Below are positions 7,031-7,177 of a stretch of DNA of 7,177 nucleotides, one piece after another (position 1 is the stretch's first letter; the number at the start of each line of letters is the position of its first letter). The notes beneath the pieces were generated by a model. The model made no database searches and was not told the DNA's origin. It worked only from the letters and a program-made list of their open reading frames with translations. The position numbers and the translations under genes were made by a program. The DNA comes from Methanobacteriota archaeon (GTDB taxonomy: Archaea; Thermoplasmatota; DTKX01; GCA-020343715): contig JAUVEQ010000150.1 of the NCBI GenBank assembly GCA_030594725.1, positions 1 to 7,177 on the forward strand. The letters run 5' to 3'.

Positions 7031-7050
7031 ATGATGCATCTAGCCATCAT
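7031..7050. other. Inverted repeat ATGATG-N8-CATCAT in the divergent intergenic region
   Basis: A perfect 6-bp inverted repeat with an 8-base spacer lies between the minus-strand promoter near 6994 and the plus-strand promoter near 7137. Its position suits a regulator shared by the divergent genes, but the arms are low in complexity and chance is possible. A T6 run (7014-7019) lies just to its left. Confidence 0.25.
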
Positions 7051-7133
7051 AGAAGCGTCGAACGAATCACCGGTAAATATTTGTGAATCTTGACATATGA
7101 ATTATATTTTTCACGCTAATAATTTTGGTTCGC

Positions 7134-7140
7134 TTAAATA
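7134..7140 (+). promoter_or_regulatory. TATA box of a rightward gene at the window edge
   Basis: TTAAATA sits at the end of an AT-rich block (about 7073-7140) and is followed by GC-rich sequence. Archaeal spacing places the transcript start near 7160-7165, a few bases before the ATG at 7170, so the gene would be nearly leaderless. Confidence 0.5.
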
Positions 7141-7169
7141 CTCGAACCGGGTCCATTGCCCGTTGGAAG

Positions 7170-7177
7170 ATGAAAAG
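7170..7177 (+). CDS. Possible start of a rightward gene (3'-partial)
   Basis: ATGAAAAG at the end of the window reads Met-Lys followed by an incomplete codon. The call rests only on the well-placed TATA box about 33 bp upstream and the Lys-rich start, which is common for exported proteins. Nothing can be said about the product. Confidence 0.35.

Overview
The window looks archaeal, most likely a Thermoplasmatota (Thermoplasmata-type) euryarchaeon. The evidence is TATA-box promoters about 25 bp ahead of short leaders, secreted proteins dense in N-x-S/T sequons, a parallel beta-helix/PKD surface protein of a kind common in that group, and a C-terminal tail resembling archaeosortase sorting signals. 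Base composition is moderately GC-rich in genes and AT-rich in the promoter regions. The assignment to a lineage is inference; no rRNA or other marker gene is present.

Layout: (1) Positions 1-1137 (+) hold a surface protein with a predicted beta-propeller ectodomain, a Pro/Asp stalk and a C-terminal membrane helix. Its 5' end is very probably cut by the window. (2) Positions 1298-5236 (+) hold a 1312-residue secreted modular protein: signal peptide, right-handed beta-helix, a linker domain, two FN3-like domains, three tandem Ig-like repeats, one PKD domain, one more Ig-like domain and a PG-type C-terminal anchor signal. It has a clear TATA box and ribosome binding site. (3) Positions 5238-5564 (-) hold a small cytoplasmic protein of unknown function with a TTG start and a strong Shine-Dalgarno; it converges tail-to-tail with the giant gene. 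(4) Positions 5700-6944 (-) hold a second membrane-anchored predicted beta-propeller protein, clearly a paralog of the gene at 1-1137 but in the opposite orientation. (5) Positions 6945-7177 are an AT-rich divergent promoter region that appears to run into the first codons of another + strand gene at 7170.

The window therefore holds a cell-envelope locus: two paralogous membrane-anchored proteins bracketing a giant beta-helix surface protein. A shared role in surface attachment, ligand binding or envelope architecture is plausible, but no catalytic or ligand-binding residues can be named. I see no rRNA, tRNA, CRISPR array, transposase or other mobile element.
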